Notes under the pieces: model-generated
What the model saw: only the letters and a program-made list of their open reading frames with translations
Database searches by the model: none
What the model was told of the DNA's origin: nothing
In this document: positions 1 to 7,326 of the stretch, piece after piece
Position numbering within the stretch: the first letter of the stretch is position 1
Layout: each line of letters starts with the position of its first letter
Position numbers and translations under genes: made by a program
DNA from: Terrimonas pollutisoli
Lineage (GTDB): Bacteria; Bacteroidota; Bacteroidia; Chitinophagales; Chitinophagaceae
Assembly (NCBI RefSeq): GCF_029360765.1
Contig: NZ_JARKNA010000020.1
Span: 37,178-101,177, forward strand
Direction of reading: 5' to 3'
DNA: 64,000 nucleotides

Positions 1-1128
1 GGAAAAAAATTCGATGTGCATGTCGTCAGGAAAGTGCAATTGTATCCATTGCAGGCAGGACAGTTTACCATTGATCCAATGGAAGTGCAGAATAAAGTAG
101 AATTTTCAAAAAGTGCTGTGCACAAAAAAACGGAACAGGAAATCGTGGAAGGTGTTTTCCCGGAGGCAAGGAGTATTGAAAAAGAAAACACGGTGGTCTA
201 TGAAAATAATATGCGTACCGAAGCGATTGCTATTGCGGTAAAAGCAACCCCATCAAAAAATAAACCTGCTGAATTCAATGGCGCCACCGGGAAATTTTCT
301 ATTGATGCGTTTGTAGAAAAGAGTGAATTGGCGAAAAATGAAGAGGCCGACCTCGTCATCATCATAAGTGGTAAAGGAAATTTTACCCAGTTATCTCCAC
401 CCGCCGTGCAATGGCCTGCAGGAATTGAAGGTCTTGAACCCATCATCAAAGATTATTTATCACACGAAACTTCCCCAATGACCGGAAGGCGGGAATTTCA
501 TTTCCGGTTTGTATCCGCCAAACCCGGCAGGTATGAGTTGCCAGCTATCAATTTTTCTTTTTTCAATCCCGATAGCAATGACTACAAAAAACTAATTACT
601 AAACCGATCAGCATTAGCATAACCGGCAAAGAAAAAAAGTTTGTTGCGGAAAAAAATAATGGGTTCGCAACCCCCGGAAATGGCGCCTATAAAAAATGGA
701 GCTTATTAGCCCTGTTGATTGCACTCGGAACCTTGCTATTTTTTTGGATAAGAAAGAGGAAAAAAATCAAACCAGTACCGGAATTGCAGGAAACGAAATC
801 TGCACCAAATATTCAATGGTTACAACCTGCCGTTATTTTATCTGAAGCCGACGACAAAACTTTTTATACCAACCTGCGAAACGGTGTCTGGACTTTTCTC
901 AGCGAACAGTTCAATTTAAGAGGAAGCAAAGCCAATAAAGCAAACTTGTTGCAGGCGATGAACGGGGCGGGAATTGAGGGGAAAGAACAAAAGGAGATAC
1001 TGGATATTTTGGAGCAATGCGAAACGGGTATTTTTATCAATGCAGATACAATCGGTATGGATAAAATGAAGTTGCTGGAAAGAGCTAAATTATCCATAGA
1101 GAAAATAAGCCAGCGAACAAGGCAATAA
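1..1128 (+). CDS. batD: BatD-family protein, C-terminal part (gene starts upstream of window)
   Basis: The frame is open from base 1, so the start lies outside the window. The visible part has a beta-rich extracytoplasmic region of about 215 residues, a single membrane segment near positions 709-760 (WSLLALLIALGTLLFFWI), a basic stop-transfer RKRKKIK, and a cytoplasmic tail of roughly 110 residues. This order, plus phrases such as LYPLQAGQFTIDP and PGRYELPAINFSFF, is typical of the BatD oxygen-tolerance family. BatD proteins accompany the MoxR ATPase and VWA proteins BatA/BatB in Bacteroidota and are thought to act at the cell envelope; their biochemical role is not settled. The rest of a bat operon would lie upstream. 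It converges with the response regulator gene, whose stop is 5 bases away. Confidence 0.8.
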   Translation, partial: GKKFDVHVVRKVQLYPLQAGQFTIDPMEVQNKVEFSKSAVHKKTEQEIVEGVFPEARSIEKENTVVYENNMRTEAIAIAVKATPSKNKPAEFNGATGKFSIDAFVEKSELAKNEEADLVIIISGKGNFTQLSPPAVQWPAGIEGLEPIIKDYLSHETSPMTGRREFHFRFVSAKPGRYELPAINFSFFNPDSNDYKKLITKPISISITGKEKKFVAEKNNGFATPGNGAYKKWSLLALLIALGTLLFFWIRKRKKIKPVPELQETKSAPNIQWLQPAVILSEADDKTFYTNLRNGVWTFLSEQFNLRGSKANKANLLQAMNGAGIEGKEQKEILDILEQCETGIFINADTIGMDKMKLLERAKLSIEKISQRTRQ

Positions 1129-1133
1129 GTTTT

Positions 1134-1841
1134 TTATTCAGAATATTTGTAGCCCACCCCTCTTACCGAATGGAAATACCTCGGGTTCCGGCTATCATCT
1201 TCAAAATATTTCCGGAAGTTCAATATAAAATTATCGATGGTACGGGTAGTGGGGTATACATTATAACCCCAAACAGCCTGTAGTATCTTTTCTCTTGGAA
1301 CCACTTCATTTTTATTTTCAATGAGTAATTTGAGCAGCATGGTTTCTTTTTTACTCAATTGTATCTTCTGACCGGATTTGGTAGAAGCCTCCTGGGCTTT
1401 GAAGTCAATCAGGTTATCACCAAATGAATAAGTATTGCCAACTGTAGACCTGTCCTGCAGTTTTTTATTTTTATTAATGAGTTTGTGCACCCTTAGCAAA
1501 AGCTCTTCAAGGTTGAAGGGTTTGGTCAAATAATCATCCGCTCCTTTTTTTAAACCAAGCACCCTGTCGGCGCTGCTGTTTTTAGCACTAAGAATAAGGA
1601 TGGGAACTTCGTTATTACTGATCCGGATCGTTTCAGCTACATTAACGCCATCCATCTCCGGGAGCATTACATCCAGGATGATCAGGTCAAAATATTCGTT
1701 ATTGATAGTGTTTAGCGCCGCAGCGCCGTCAAAAGCCGATGTCACCTCGTATCCTTCAAGCTCCAGGTTTAGTTTTAAAGCTTCATGAAGATTTTCTTCG
1801 TCCTCTACCAAAAGAATAGATGGTTTTTTTTCCTGGCTCAT
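1134..1841 (-). CDS. OmpR/PhoB-family response regulator
   Basis: A 235-residue two-component response regulator. The receiver domain (about 8-122) has the acidic pair E13/D14, phospho-acceptor D57 in LDVMLPEMDG, and the conserved K107 in LTKPF. The C-terminal half (about 135-234) is a winged-helix DNA-binding domain with the usual LSKKETMLLKLL, EVVPREKILQAVWG and RGVGYKY blocks. It follows the histidine kinase gene on the same strand after a 64-base gap and is presumably its partner. Bacteroidota RprY proteins have this form, but the target genes cannot be read from the sequence. The length is normal and no key residue is missing. Confidence 0.9.
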   Translation of the reverse strand: MSQEKKPSILLVEDEENLHEALKLNLELEGYEVTSAFDGAAALNTINNEYFDLIILDVMLPEMDGVNVAETIRISNNEVPILILSAKNSSADRVLGLKKGADDYLTKPFNLEELLLRVHKLINKNKKLQDRSTVGNTYSFGDNLIDFKAQEASTKSGQKIQLSKKETMLLKLLIENKNEVVPREKILQAVWGYNVYPTTRTIDNFILNFRKYFEDDSRNPRYFHSVRGVGYKYSE

Positions 1842-1905
1842 GACCTTTTTATTGTAAATAAACTGATCTCATTTAAATTGGTTCATCCTATGGCGATAAC
1901 CCATG

Positions 1906-2898
1906 TCAGATAAAAAACCTGACAACAAAAGTACTGCCGCGGGGAGTATTGTTTGTCACCGAAATGTCCGCATTATGATCGTCAGCTATCTTGCTGCAAA
2001 GGTACAGGCCCAGGCCGGTGCCCTTTGTTTTTCGGGTAGCTTCGCTGCCAATGCGGTAGAACTTATAAAATATTTTTTTCTTCTCTTCATCCGGAATACC
2101 TGGCCCTTCATCGGTGATTTCCAATTCCACTACTGTATCTGTTTTCTTCAGCGATGCTTTTATCGGTGTCTCCTTAGGCGAATATTTGATCGCATTTTCA
2201 ATAAGGTTGTTGATCAATATCTGTAAAAGCAGGGGATCGCCTTTTACTTCCGTATCCGCTTCTATATTTTCTGTAAACTCTCTTTCCGGGAAACGGGTTC
2301 TGAAATCATGGAGGCAATCCTTTAATAAATCCGAGAGATCCAGTTCCTCTTTCGAAAATTGATAGCCGCCACCCTCCAGTTGTGAGGAAATCAAAATATT
2401 ATTGGTTAGAAAATTCAGGCGTGAGGTTTCTTCAAGTGTAGTATGAATAAGCCGTTTTTGTTTTTCAGGATCCAGGGCATATTTCTGCATCGTTTCCAGG
2501 TTGAGCCGGGCGACAGCAATAGGTGTTTTCAATTCATGCGTTACCGCCATCATAAAGTTTTGCTGCTGTTGTTGCAATTTGAATTGACGCCGGACGGTTC
2601 GGAAGACAAACATGGCGGCTATCACAATCAAGGCGAAAAAGAAAAGGCCTTCACTGACATGTTTGATAGCTTCCCTTTTTTTAAAATCGGCAATTAAGTT
2701 GTATTCGGATTGGTAAAGCTGCGGCGAGGAACTGCTGTCGATGGTGGCGTTTAATTGTTTGAGCTTAAAATCAGCGAGGGCGTTGCTCTGTCTTTGCAGT
2801 GAAATAAACCACCAGGCTAATGCGGCAACAATATAAATAAGCATGAGCCAGTAAATGATCGTTGCCCTTCTTATTTTTTTTCGGCTGGTTCCTGGCAT
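1906..2898 (-). CDS. Membrane sensor histidine kinase
   Basis: A 330-residue sensor kinase. A first membrane helix (about 12-33) and a second (about 84-102) enclose a short extracytoplasmic loop of about 50 residues, too small for a large ligand-binding domain. The dimerisation/phosphoacceptor helix has H121 in the box THELKTPIA. The ATPase domain shows the N box (NNLIENAIKYSP), G1 (DEGPGIP), an F-like box (FYKFYRIG) and G2 (KGTGLGLYL). It is intact. The start lies 8 bases after the gldH stop, so gldH, the kinase and the response regulator probably form one leftward transcript. The kinase presumably phosphorylates D57 of the downstream regulator. The signal it senses is not evident. Confidence 0.9.
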   Translation of the reverse strand: MPGTSRKKIRRATIIYWLMLIYIVAALAWWFISLQRQSNALADFKLKQLNATIDSSSSPQLYQSEYNLIADFKKREAIKHVSEGLFFFALIVIAAMFVFRTVRRQFKLQQQQQNFMMAVTHELKTPIAVARLNLETMQKYALDPEKQKRLIHTTLEETSRLNFLTNNILISSQLEGGGYQFSKEELDLSDLLKDCLHDFRTRFPEREFTENIEADTEVKGDPLLLQILINNLIENAIKYSPKETPIKASLKKTDTVVELEITDEGPGIPDEEKKKIFYKFYRIGSEATRKTKGTGLGLYLCSKIADDHNADISVTNNTPRGSTFVVRFFI

Positions 2899-2906
2899 TT
2901 ATCGTT

Positions 2907-3386
2907 TTATTTCTTTTCGATACGCAAACCTGCGTTTAAAACATTTTCCAGCGGATCCTCCCGCATGATCTGCTCTATTGTAAATGTATAATTGCCGGCT
3001 TTTAAACTTTGATCGGGGCCAAGGGGAATTCTATGTTCATAAATATCATCCATGCCGGTACCGAGCCAGCCTTTATCATTAGTAGCCAATACCAGGTTTT
3101 GTTGTATTTTCTGTACGGTATCCTGTCCCGGCCCCTTGACATACACATTGATGAAAATATTATTGAAATTATATTTCTCATTGTGGCGCAAGATGAAAAA
3201 TAGGCGATAAGGTGCTGAACTGTCTTTTATCGTAAAATCAAACGACGGCTTAAAGCTGCTGTTCCATTGATGGCCAGGAATTGTTACACTTTTTTCATAT
3301 AAGTCAATGGTGGTACAGGAAACAGCTACGAGCTGCGAGATAAGAGCAACGAGCAGAACAGGTTTGATGGACGTAAAAAATTTCAA
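2907..3386 (-). CDS. gldH: Gliding-motility lipoprotein GldH
   Basis: A 159-residue lipoprotein. The signal peptide ends in a lipobox LVAVSC with the lipidated cysteine at position 24. The mature part matches GldH in content and order: ...TIDLYEKSVTIPGHQW, FDFTIKDSSAPYRLFFILRHNEKYNFNNIF, and the closing ENVLNAGLRIEKK. GldH is needed for gliding in Flavobacterium and belongs to the set of Gld proteins linked to type IX secretion; its exact role is unclear. In many Bacteroidota gldH sits next to ricT/holB, but here those genes lie 20 kb away. Instead gldH heads a cluster with a two-component system. The hydrophobic core of the signal peptide is written by a heptanucleotide array (3326-3353), which is unusual. 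Confidence 0.88.
   Translation of the reverse strand: MKFFTSIKPVLLVALISQLVAVSCTTIDLYEKSVTIPGHQWNSSFKPSFDFTIKDSSAPYRLFFILRHNEKYNFNNIFINVYVKGPGQDTVQKIQQNLVLATNDKGWLGTGMDDIYEHRIPLGPDQSLKAGNYTFTIEQIMREDPLENVLNAGLRIEKK
3326..3353. repeat. Heptanucleotide array inside the gldH signal peptide
   Basis: Four consecutive 7-base units on the plus strand (CTACGAG, CTGCGAG, ATAAGAG, CAACGAG) follow the pattern nnnnGAG, three of them nnnCGAG. On the coding strand they supply most of the hydrophobic core of the GldH signal peptide. The units are imperfect but in strict 7-base register. The same kind of array, with other unit sequences, occurs in pheS, dacB, mutL and holB. Confidence 0.65.
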
Positions 3387-3464
3387 GATTAGTTTTTTGC
3401 AAATATAATTAAGAAACGACCCGTTACACCTGTAGCCCAGGACTACAAGCCAGGAGTGTTTTAT

Positions 3465-4340
3465 TTACAGCACATTTAAAACCTGCTCTTTCGCCTTTTC
3501 CAGTTCATCTTTCATGGTTACCACCAGCTTTTGAATGGCGGAATCATAGGCTTTCGACCCGGTGGTATTTATTTCCCGCCCTATCTCCTGCAGAATAAAT
3601 GATAGCTTCTTACCCTTCGATTCATCATTTTCATTGAGCAGGGAAATAAAATAATCGCAATGGTTTTTCAGCCTCACCTGTTCTTCTGTGATGTCTATTT
3701 TCTCAATGTAATAGATAAGCTCCTGCTCCAACCGGTTGTCATCGTAGTTTTCTTTGCCTACATTTTCTTCCAACAGCTTGGTGATACCCTCCCTGATCTT
3801 TTTTTGCCGGAGAGGTTCCAGCTTGATAACCTCCTGCTGGTTGTCGAGGATGTTATTGATCCGGATCACCAACTCATCTTGCAGCGACTTGCCCTCATCC
3901 AGCCTGTGCTGGTTGATGTTTTCTATGGCGGACAATAGTATCTTTTTGAATTCATTCCATTCAGTGTCGCTTAATGTATCGCTCCCCGGCGTGATCACTT
4001 CCGGCAATTTTACCAGGGTGCTGAGTATATGTGAAGGATCGAGACCCAGATCCGTGGAGAGTTCCGACAATGATTTATAATAGGCTTTTGCCAGGTCGGT
4101 GTTAATGGTTACAGGTTTGGCTGATCCCGTTTCTTTAAGACTAATGATACAATCGACACTTCCCCGGCCTAGCCGTTCTGAAAGTAAGCGGCGAATGTCA
4201 AACTCATAAGTCTTCAGGATAGCAGGTAAGCGGAGTTGCAATTCAAATTGTTTTCCATTGAGGGACTTGATGTCAATAAGAAATGTTTTGTCTCCTACGT
4301 TGTTTTCGGCTCTTCCGAAGCCGGTCATGGATTTCAGCAT
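3465..4340 (-). CDS. yicC: YicC-family protein (putative endoribonuclease)
   Basis: A 291-residue protein of normal YicC length. It opens with the family signature MLKSMTGFGRAE and has the conserved LNGKQFELQLRLP, ELIYYIEKIDITEEQVRLKNH and GKKLSFILQEIGREINTTGSKA blocks near the C-terminus. E. coli YicC has been described as an endoribonuclease; older descriptions called it a stress-induced protein. The long charged middle section is probably helical. It is transcribed away from lpxD across a 694-base spacer. In many Bacteroidota yicC precedes guanylate kinase (gmk), which is not present here. A small hairpin-bearing spacer (3387-3464) separates it from gldH. Confidence 0.85.
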   Translation of the reverse strand: MLKSMTGFGRAENNVGDKTFLIDIKSLNGKQFELQLRLPAILKTYEFDIRRLLSERLGRGSVDCIISLKETGSAKPVTINTDLAKAYYKSLSELSTDLGLDPSHILSTLVKLPEVITPGSDTLSDTEWNEFKKILLSAIENINQHRLDEGKSLQDELVIRINNILDNQQEVIKLEPLRQKKIREGITKLLEENVGKENYDDNRLEQELIYYIEKIDITEEQVRLKNHCDYFISLLNENDESKGKKLSFILQEIGREINTTGSKAYDSAIQKLVVTMKDELEKAKEQVLNVL

Positions 4341-4518
4341 GTATAGGATTTTTGATTGGCTATAAAGATATTTTATTATTGCTTACCAATATTACTATAG
4401 TAATGATCTGCTTTTTTCTTTTCTTCTTTGTTTGTAATGTGGTCTGCGCAACAATAGTTTGATTACCCGAAAAACAACAATGAATTATTCAAACAACCCG
4501 TTTTATAATTTCTTATTA

Positions 4519-4540
4519 CTCCCTTTTAGGGGTAGGGGTA
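4519..4540. repeat. Degraded copy of the CCCTAAAGGG palindromic element
   Basis: CTCCCTTTTAGGGGTAGGGG resembles, in reverse orientation, the elements at the 3' ends of lpxD and radA (core CCCTAAAGGG with an AACCCC-type flank). The core palindrome has one extra base. It lies in non-coding DNA. Confidence 0.45.
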
Positions 4541-4582
4541 AATAAGAATCCCTCCGATTACTCGAAGGGATCATTATAATGG

Positions 4583-4615
4583 ATGGGTTAGTAAGTACAG
4601 GGAAACGAATTTCCC
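4583..4615 (+). other. 15-base motif plus hairpin module, copy 1
   Basis: ATGGGTTAGTAAGTA (4583-4597) is followed after two bases by a perfect 6-bp hairpin GGGAAA-CGAA-TTTCCC (4600-4615). The same 15-mer, followed after one base by a different but equally well-paired hairpin, occurs on the minus strand upstream of radA (36029-36069). Conserved motif with changing stem sequence suggests an RNA structure or protein-binding module rather than chance. It lies about 420 bases upstream of lpxD on the same strand. Confidence 0.4.
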
Positions 4616-5010
4616 AACACAATATTAAATATAATTTTTACTATCTAAAAAATTTTTATTAAGAATTTTATTCACATTTTGTTTTGGCTTGTGGATAAGG
4701 ACAAGGCTTTTTACTACCGGTTAAATGATGATGATGGAAGATCTTCTTATCGTTGTTTACTTCAACCAATAAATTTTATTTTTTCAATCGCCTGTAACAT
4801 TGATGCAGCAAGCGTTTCATTGCGCAACTTTTACTGAGTGATATTTAATTTCAATGAAAACCCATTCTTGCAAAGTCAATGATCAATTCAATTTAATGGA
4901 GGCGAACTGTAATAAAGACGACGAAAAATATTTTTGGAATTTCTTGCCGAGCTGACCAAACCCGAAGAAAAAATGATCTCTATCGGAATAATCCGGCTGT
5001 TTATACCATT

Positions 5011-5018
5011 TACCTTTG
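5011..5018 (+). promoter_or_regulatory. Possible -7 promoter element of lpxD
   Basis: TACCTTTG fits the Bacteroidota -7 consensus TAnnTTTG and ends 16 bases before the lpxD start codon. No clear -33 TTTG is visible at the expected distance, so support is weak. Confidence 0.3.
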
Positions 5019-5034
5019 TGCAAATCATTCCTGT

Positions 5035-5991
5035 ATGCGTTTTGATAAACCCGTTCCGCTTACAACAATTGCTGCACTGATCGGTGCGGAGTTAATTGGT
5101 AATACCATTGCCTCTGCAACCGGAATAAATGAAATTCATAAAGTAGAAGAAGGTGATTTGGTATTTGTGGATCATCCAAAGTATTATGACAAGTGTATTC
5201 ATTCGGCTGCCAGCTTTATAATTATCAATCAGCAAACCGATTTTCCTTCCGGCAAGGCCTTGCTGGTTACACCCGAACCTTTCGAAGCGTATCAAACTAT
5301 AGTAAAACATTTCCGGCCATTTAATCCCTCGATGCAGTTGCTCAGCTCTTCCTATTCAGCTGGTGAGGGAACAGTAATAATGCCGAATGCCTATATCGGC
5401 AATCATGTAACAATCGGGAAAAACTGTGTTATATATCCCAATGTGACCATATTGGATCATTGTGTGATCGGGGATGATGTAGTGATACAGGCAGGAACGG
5501 TGATTGGCAGTGATGCATTTTACTACAATAAAAAAACCAACCGTGATATTCACTATAAAAAAATGCTGAGCTGTGGCAGGGTTGTTATAGAAAATGGTGT
5601 TGAAATAGGAGCTGGTTGCACCATTGACAGGGGAGTGAGTGGTGATACGAGGATAGGAGCAGGTACCAAAATGGATAACCTGGTACATATCGGGCACGAT
5701 ACAGTAGTAGGTAAGAACTGTTTGTTTGCAGCTCAGGTAGGTATTGCCGGCGCAACTACCATTGAAGATAGTGTGATCCTCTGGGGGCAGGTAGGGGTAA
5801 GCAAAACACTAACGATAGGAAAAGATGCAGTGGTATATGCACAGAGTGGGGTGAAAGATTCAATTGCAGGTGGCAAAGTATATTTCGGCTCACCCGTGGA
5901 AGATGCCAGGGAAAAAATGAAAGAGTTCGTTTGGATAAAACGTATCCCGCAACTTTGGGAAAAAGTAATGAAACCCTCTAAATATCCCTAA
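5035..5991 (+). CDS. lpxD: LpxD-type UDP-3-O-acylglucosamine N-acyltransferase
   Basis: A 318-residue left-handed beta-helix acyltransferase. After an N-terminal uridine-binding-like domain (about 1-100) come roughly ten hexapeptide-repeat turns (I-G-x-x-x-V/I patterns from about residue 110 to 290) and a short helical tail. The HIGHD segment contains the histidine used as general base in LpxD proteins. LpxD transfers a 3-hydroxyacyl chain to the 2-amino group of UDP-acylglucosamine in lipid A synthesis. The protein is a little shorter than E. coli LpxD (about 340), and Bacteroidota often carry a second LpxD-like paralogue away from the lpx cluster; as no other lpx gene is nearby, this may be that paralogue. 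Its stop codon TAA lies inside a CCCTAAAGGG palindrome. Confidence 0.78.
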   Translation: MRFDKPVPLTTIAALIGAELIGNTIASATGINEIHKVEEGDLVFVDHPKYYDKCIHSAASFIIINQQTDFPSGKALLVTPEPFEAYQTIVKHFRPFNPSMQLLSSSYSAGEGTVIMPNAYIGNHVTIGKNCVIYPNVTILDHCVIGDDVVIQAGTVIGSDAFYYNKKTNRDIHYKKMLSCGRVVIENGVEIGAGCTIDRGVSGDTRIGAGTKMDNLVHIGHDTVVGKNCLFAAQVGIAGATTIEDSVILWGQVGVSKTLTIGKDAVVYAQSGVKDSIAGGKVYFGSPVEDAREKMKEFVWIKRIPQLWEKVMKPSKYP

Positions 5992-6000
5992 AGGGAGACT
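5971..6000 (+). repeat. Palindromic element at the 3' end of lpxD
   Basis: The order is AAACCCTCTAAATA, core TCCCTAAAGGGA, then GACTT. The first part encodes the last lpxD codons and the stop TAA sits in the core. An inverted relative lies at 6104-6132, so the convergent lpxD and the gene ending at 6133 each end in such an element. Confidence 0.6.
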
Positions 6001-6103
6001 TGCTGTCGCACAGACCCGGATAGTTGAATAGCTTTATTGATCTGGAAACTACTAATGCGGAAACTAAGAATCAATAATATTTTGCGAGGGCTGTGCAATG
6101 GTG

Positions 6104-6132
6104 GCAGCCCTTTAGGGAGGTCGGGAGGGTTT
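6104..6132 (-). repeat. Palindromic element abutting the stop codon of the gene at 6133-7200
   Basis: On the minus strand AAACCCTC follows the TAG stop codon directly and leads into CCCTAAAGGG, the same layout as the lpxD copy but in the opposite orientation. About 100 bases lie between the two copies. Confidence 0.6.
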
Positions 6133-7200
6133 CTAATAATCATATGGCAACTGGTCTGCTAAGTTCTTCCAGCTCCAATATCCCTGGTTGATCCAGTCTT
6201 TCTGATCGTAATAATATCCGTTTTCTTTGATGGCAATAGCATCCGTCATATCGATATAGGAAAGTTGAACCGGCACATTCTTTGGGAGTTTAAACTGTTT
6301 CAGGTATTCTGGTTCGGGTCGCATTTTGGTATAGGTGATGCTGATCTTTCTCGGAAACCAGATCTCAACCTGCATCGTGCTATCCAATGCTCCATAATAA
6401 GTGCTGTCATAAATATTTTCAACGCGGTTGAATTTTTTATTGTCATTCTCGTCCAGCAAATCAATAGTGAATCCCTCCTCTAATAAAGCGCTGTCATAAT
6501 AACTCCGCATAAAATGAAGTTTGGATCCGGCGTAGGCTTTTTCCCGGTTTGCTGTCCATACTTTTTTCAGGCTGTCATCACCCTCCATCTCAGTGTACAG
6601 GCAAAACCCGCGGTAAGAGTTGATATTATTATTGTAGTTATAGATAAATGAGTCCAACTGGTACCGGAGATTATAGCCGAGAGCTTTGTTTTCAATTTGC
6701 AAAGGTTCGGTGGCCAATACCCTCAGCTTATTACTTTTCTTGAGCAGGTAGAACTTTAGTACTTCCGGATTTAAGAGTGATGTTTTAGCCGCATTAGGCG
6801 TAGTGCCGATAAAATGATCCATAAAAAAGCCACCATATTTTGTCCAGCCGTCTTTTACTTCGTTACTTGTTTTAATAATTACTTCCCCCAGGCTCTTTTC
6901 CTCTTTTGCCATTTCGATATCGGGTATTTTGCTATCGGCATGACTAATGCGTATCTGTTTTGTTTGATAGCCGGTATAGCTGATGATCAGTTCATACCCC
7001 CCGGATTTTAGCTGAAGTGAAAACTCTCCTTGTTTATTAGTGGTAGTACCGATAGTGGTGTTTTGACAATACACTGAAGCGCCGTTCAAAGGTTCTTTAC
7101 TCTCCGCATCCACAATTTTACCTACTACGGTAAACTGTCCATAAGCAAGAGTTGAAAATAATGATACCAGGAAAAAAAGTATCAAACGTAGTTTTTGCAT
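6133..7200 (-). CDS. Secreted protein with N-terminal CarboxypepD_reg-like domain
   Basis: A 355-residue protein with a cleavable signal peptide (about 1-21, ending AYG). Residues 23-105 form a carboxypeptidase regulatory-like beta-sandwich (VVGKIVDAESKEPLNGASVYCQNT..GTTTNKQGEFSLQL...LIISYTGYQTKQI), the module also found at the N-terminus of SusC proteins. The rest (about 110-355) is rich in Tyr, Asp and Asn and resembles no enzyme I recognise; similar proteins are common in Bacteroidota and are annotated only by the N-terminal domain. It is probably periplasmic or at the outer membrane. No TonB plug or barrel is present, so it is not a transporter. It stands alone between lpxD (convergent) and an SDR gene. 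Confidence 0.7.
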   Translation of the reverse strand: MQKLRLILFFLVSLFSTLAYGQFTVVGKIVDAESKEPLNGASVYCQNTTIGTTTNKQGEFSLQLKSGGYELIISYTGYQTKQIRISHADSKIPDIEMAKEEKSLGEVIIKTSNEVKDGWTKYGGFFMDHFIGTTPNAAKTSLLNPEVLKFYLLKKSNKLRVLATEPLQIENKALGYNLRYQLDSFIYNYNNNINSYRGFCLYTEMEGDDSLKKVWTANREKAYAGSKLHFMRSYYDSALLEEGFTIDLLDENDNKKFNRVENIYDSTYYGALDSTMQVEIWFPRKISITYTKMRPEPEYLKQFKLPKNVPVQLSYIDMTDAIAIKENGYYYDQKDWINQGYWSWKNLADQLPYDY

Positions 7201-7251
7201 AGAAACTGAGTTAATGTTTAAAGATACGAATTGCCAGTCGGTGGAGATAGC

Positions 7252-7273
7252 GTAGTTCCGCTGCGGAAACTAC
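7252..7273. repeat. Near-perfect palindrome in the 7201-7326 spacer
   Basis: GTAGTT-CCGC-T-GCGG-A-AACTAC pairs along its whole length apart from one unpaired A and the central T. There is no T-run, so it is not a clear intrinsic terminator. A looser relative (GGAAACTACTAATGCGGAAA) lies at 6042-6061, which suggests another dispersed palindrome family. Confidence 0.45.
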
Positions 7274-7326
7274 TTTTAAGTTTTTATTTGTTGTTAATAA
7301 ATGCTTAAACGATGGAGTGATGTTCG

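Larger units (their letters stand above)
4341..5034. other. 694-base divergent spacer between yicC and lpxD
   Basis: No convincing intact gene. From left to right it holds a perfect 14-base palindrome ATTACTATAGTAAT (4391-4404); a degraded copy of the CCCYTTTAGGGG element (4519-4540); a 9-bp hairpin with one mismatch (4548-4571); a 15-base motif followed by a GGGAAA/TTTCCC hairpin (4583-4615), shared with the spacer upstream of radA; and a possible broken small ORF from 4854 that stays open past 4955 only if one T is added to the T-run near 4931. A promoter-like TACCTTTG lies just before lpxD. Confidence 0.5.

Noticed and set aside
3426..3455. A short hairpin-like stretch with TGTAG / CTACA and repeated CCAGGA in the gldH-yicC spacer
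   Set aside because: The stem is only 5 bp and the repeats are too short to call; it may belong to a dispersed family but cannot be shown here.
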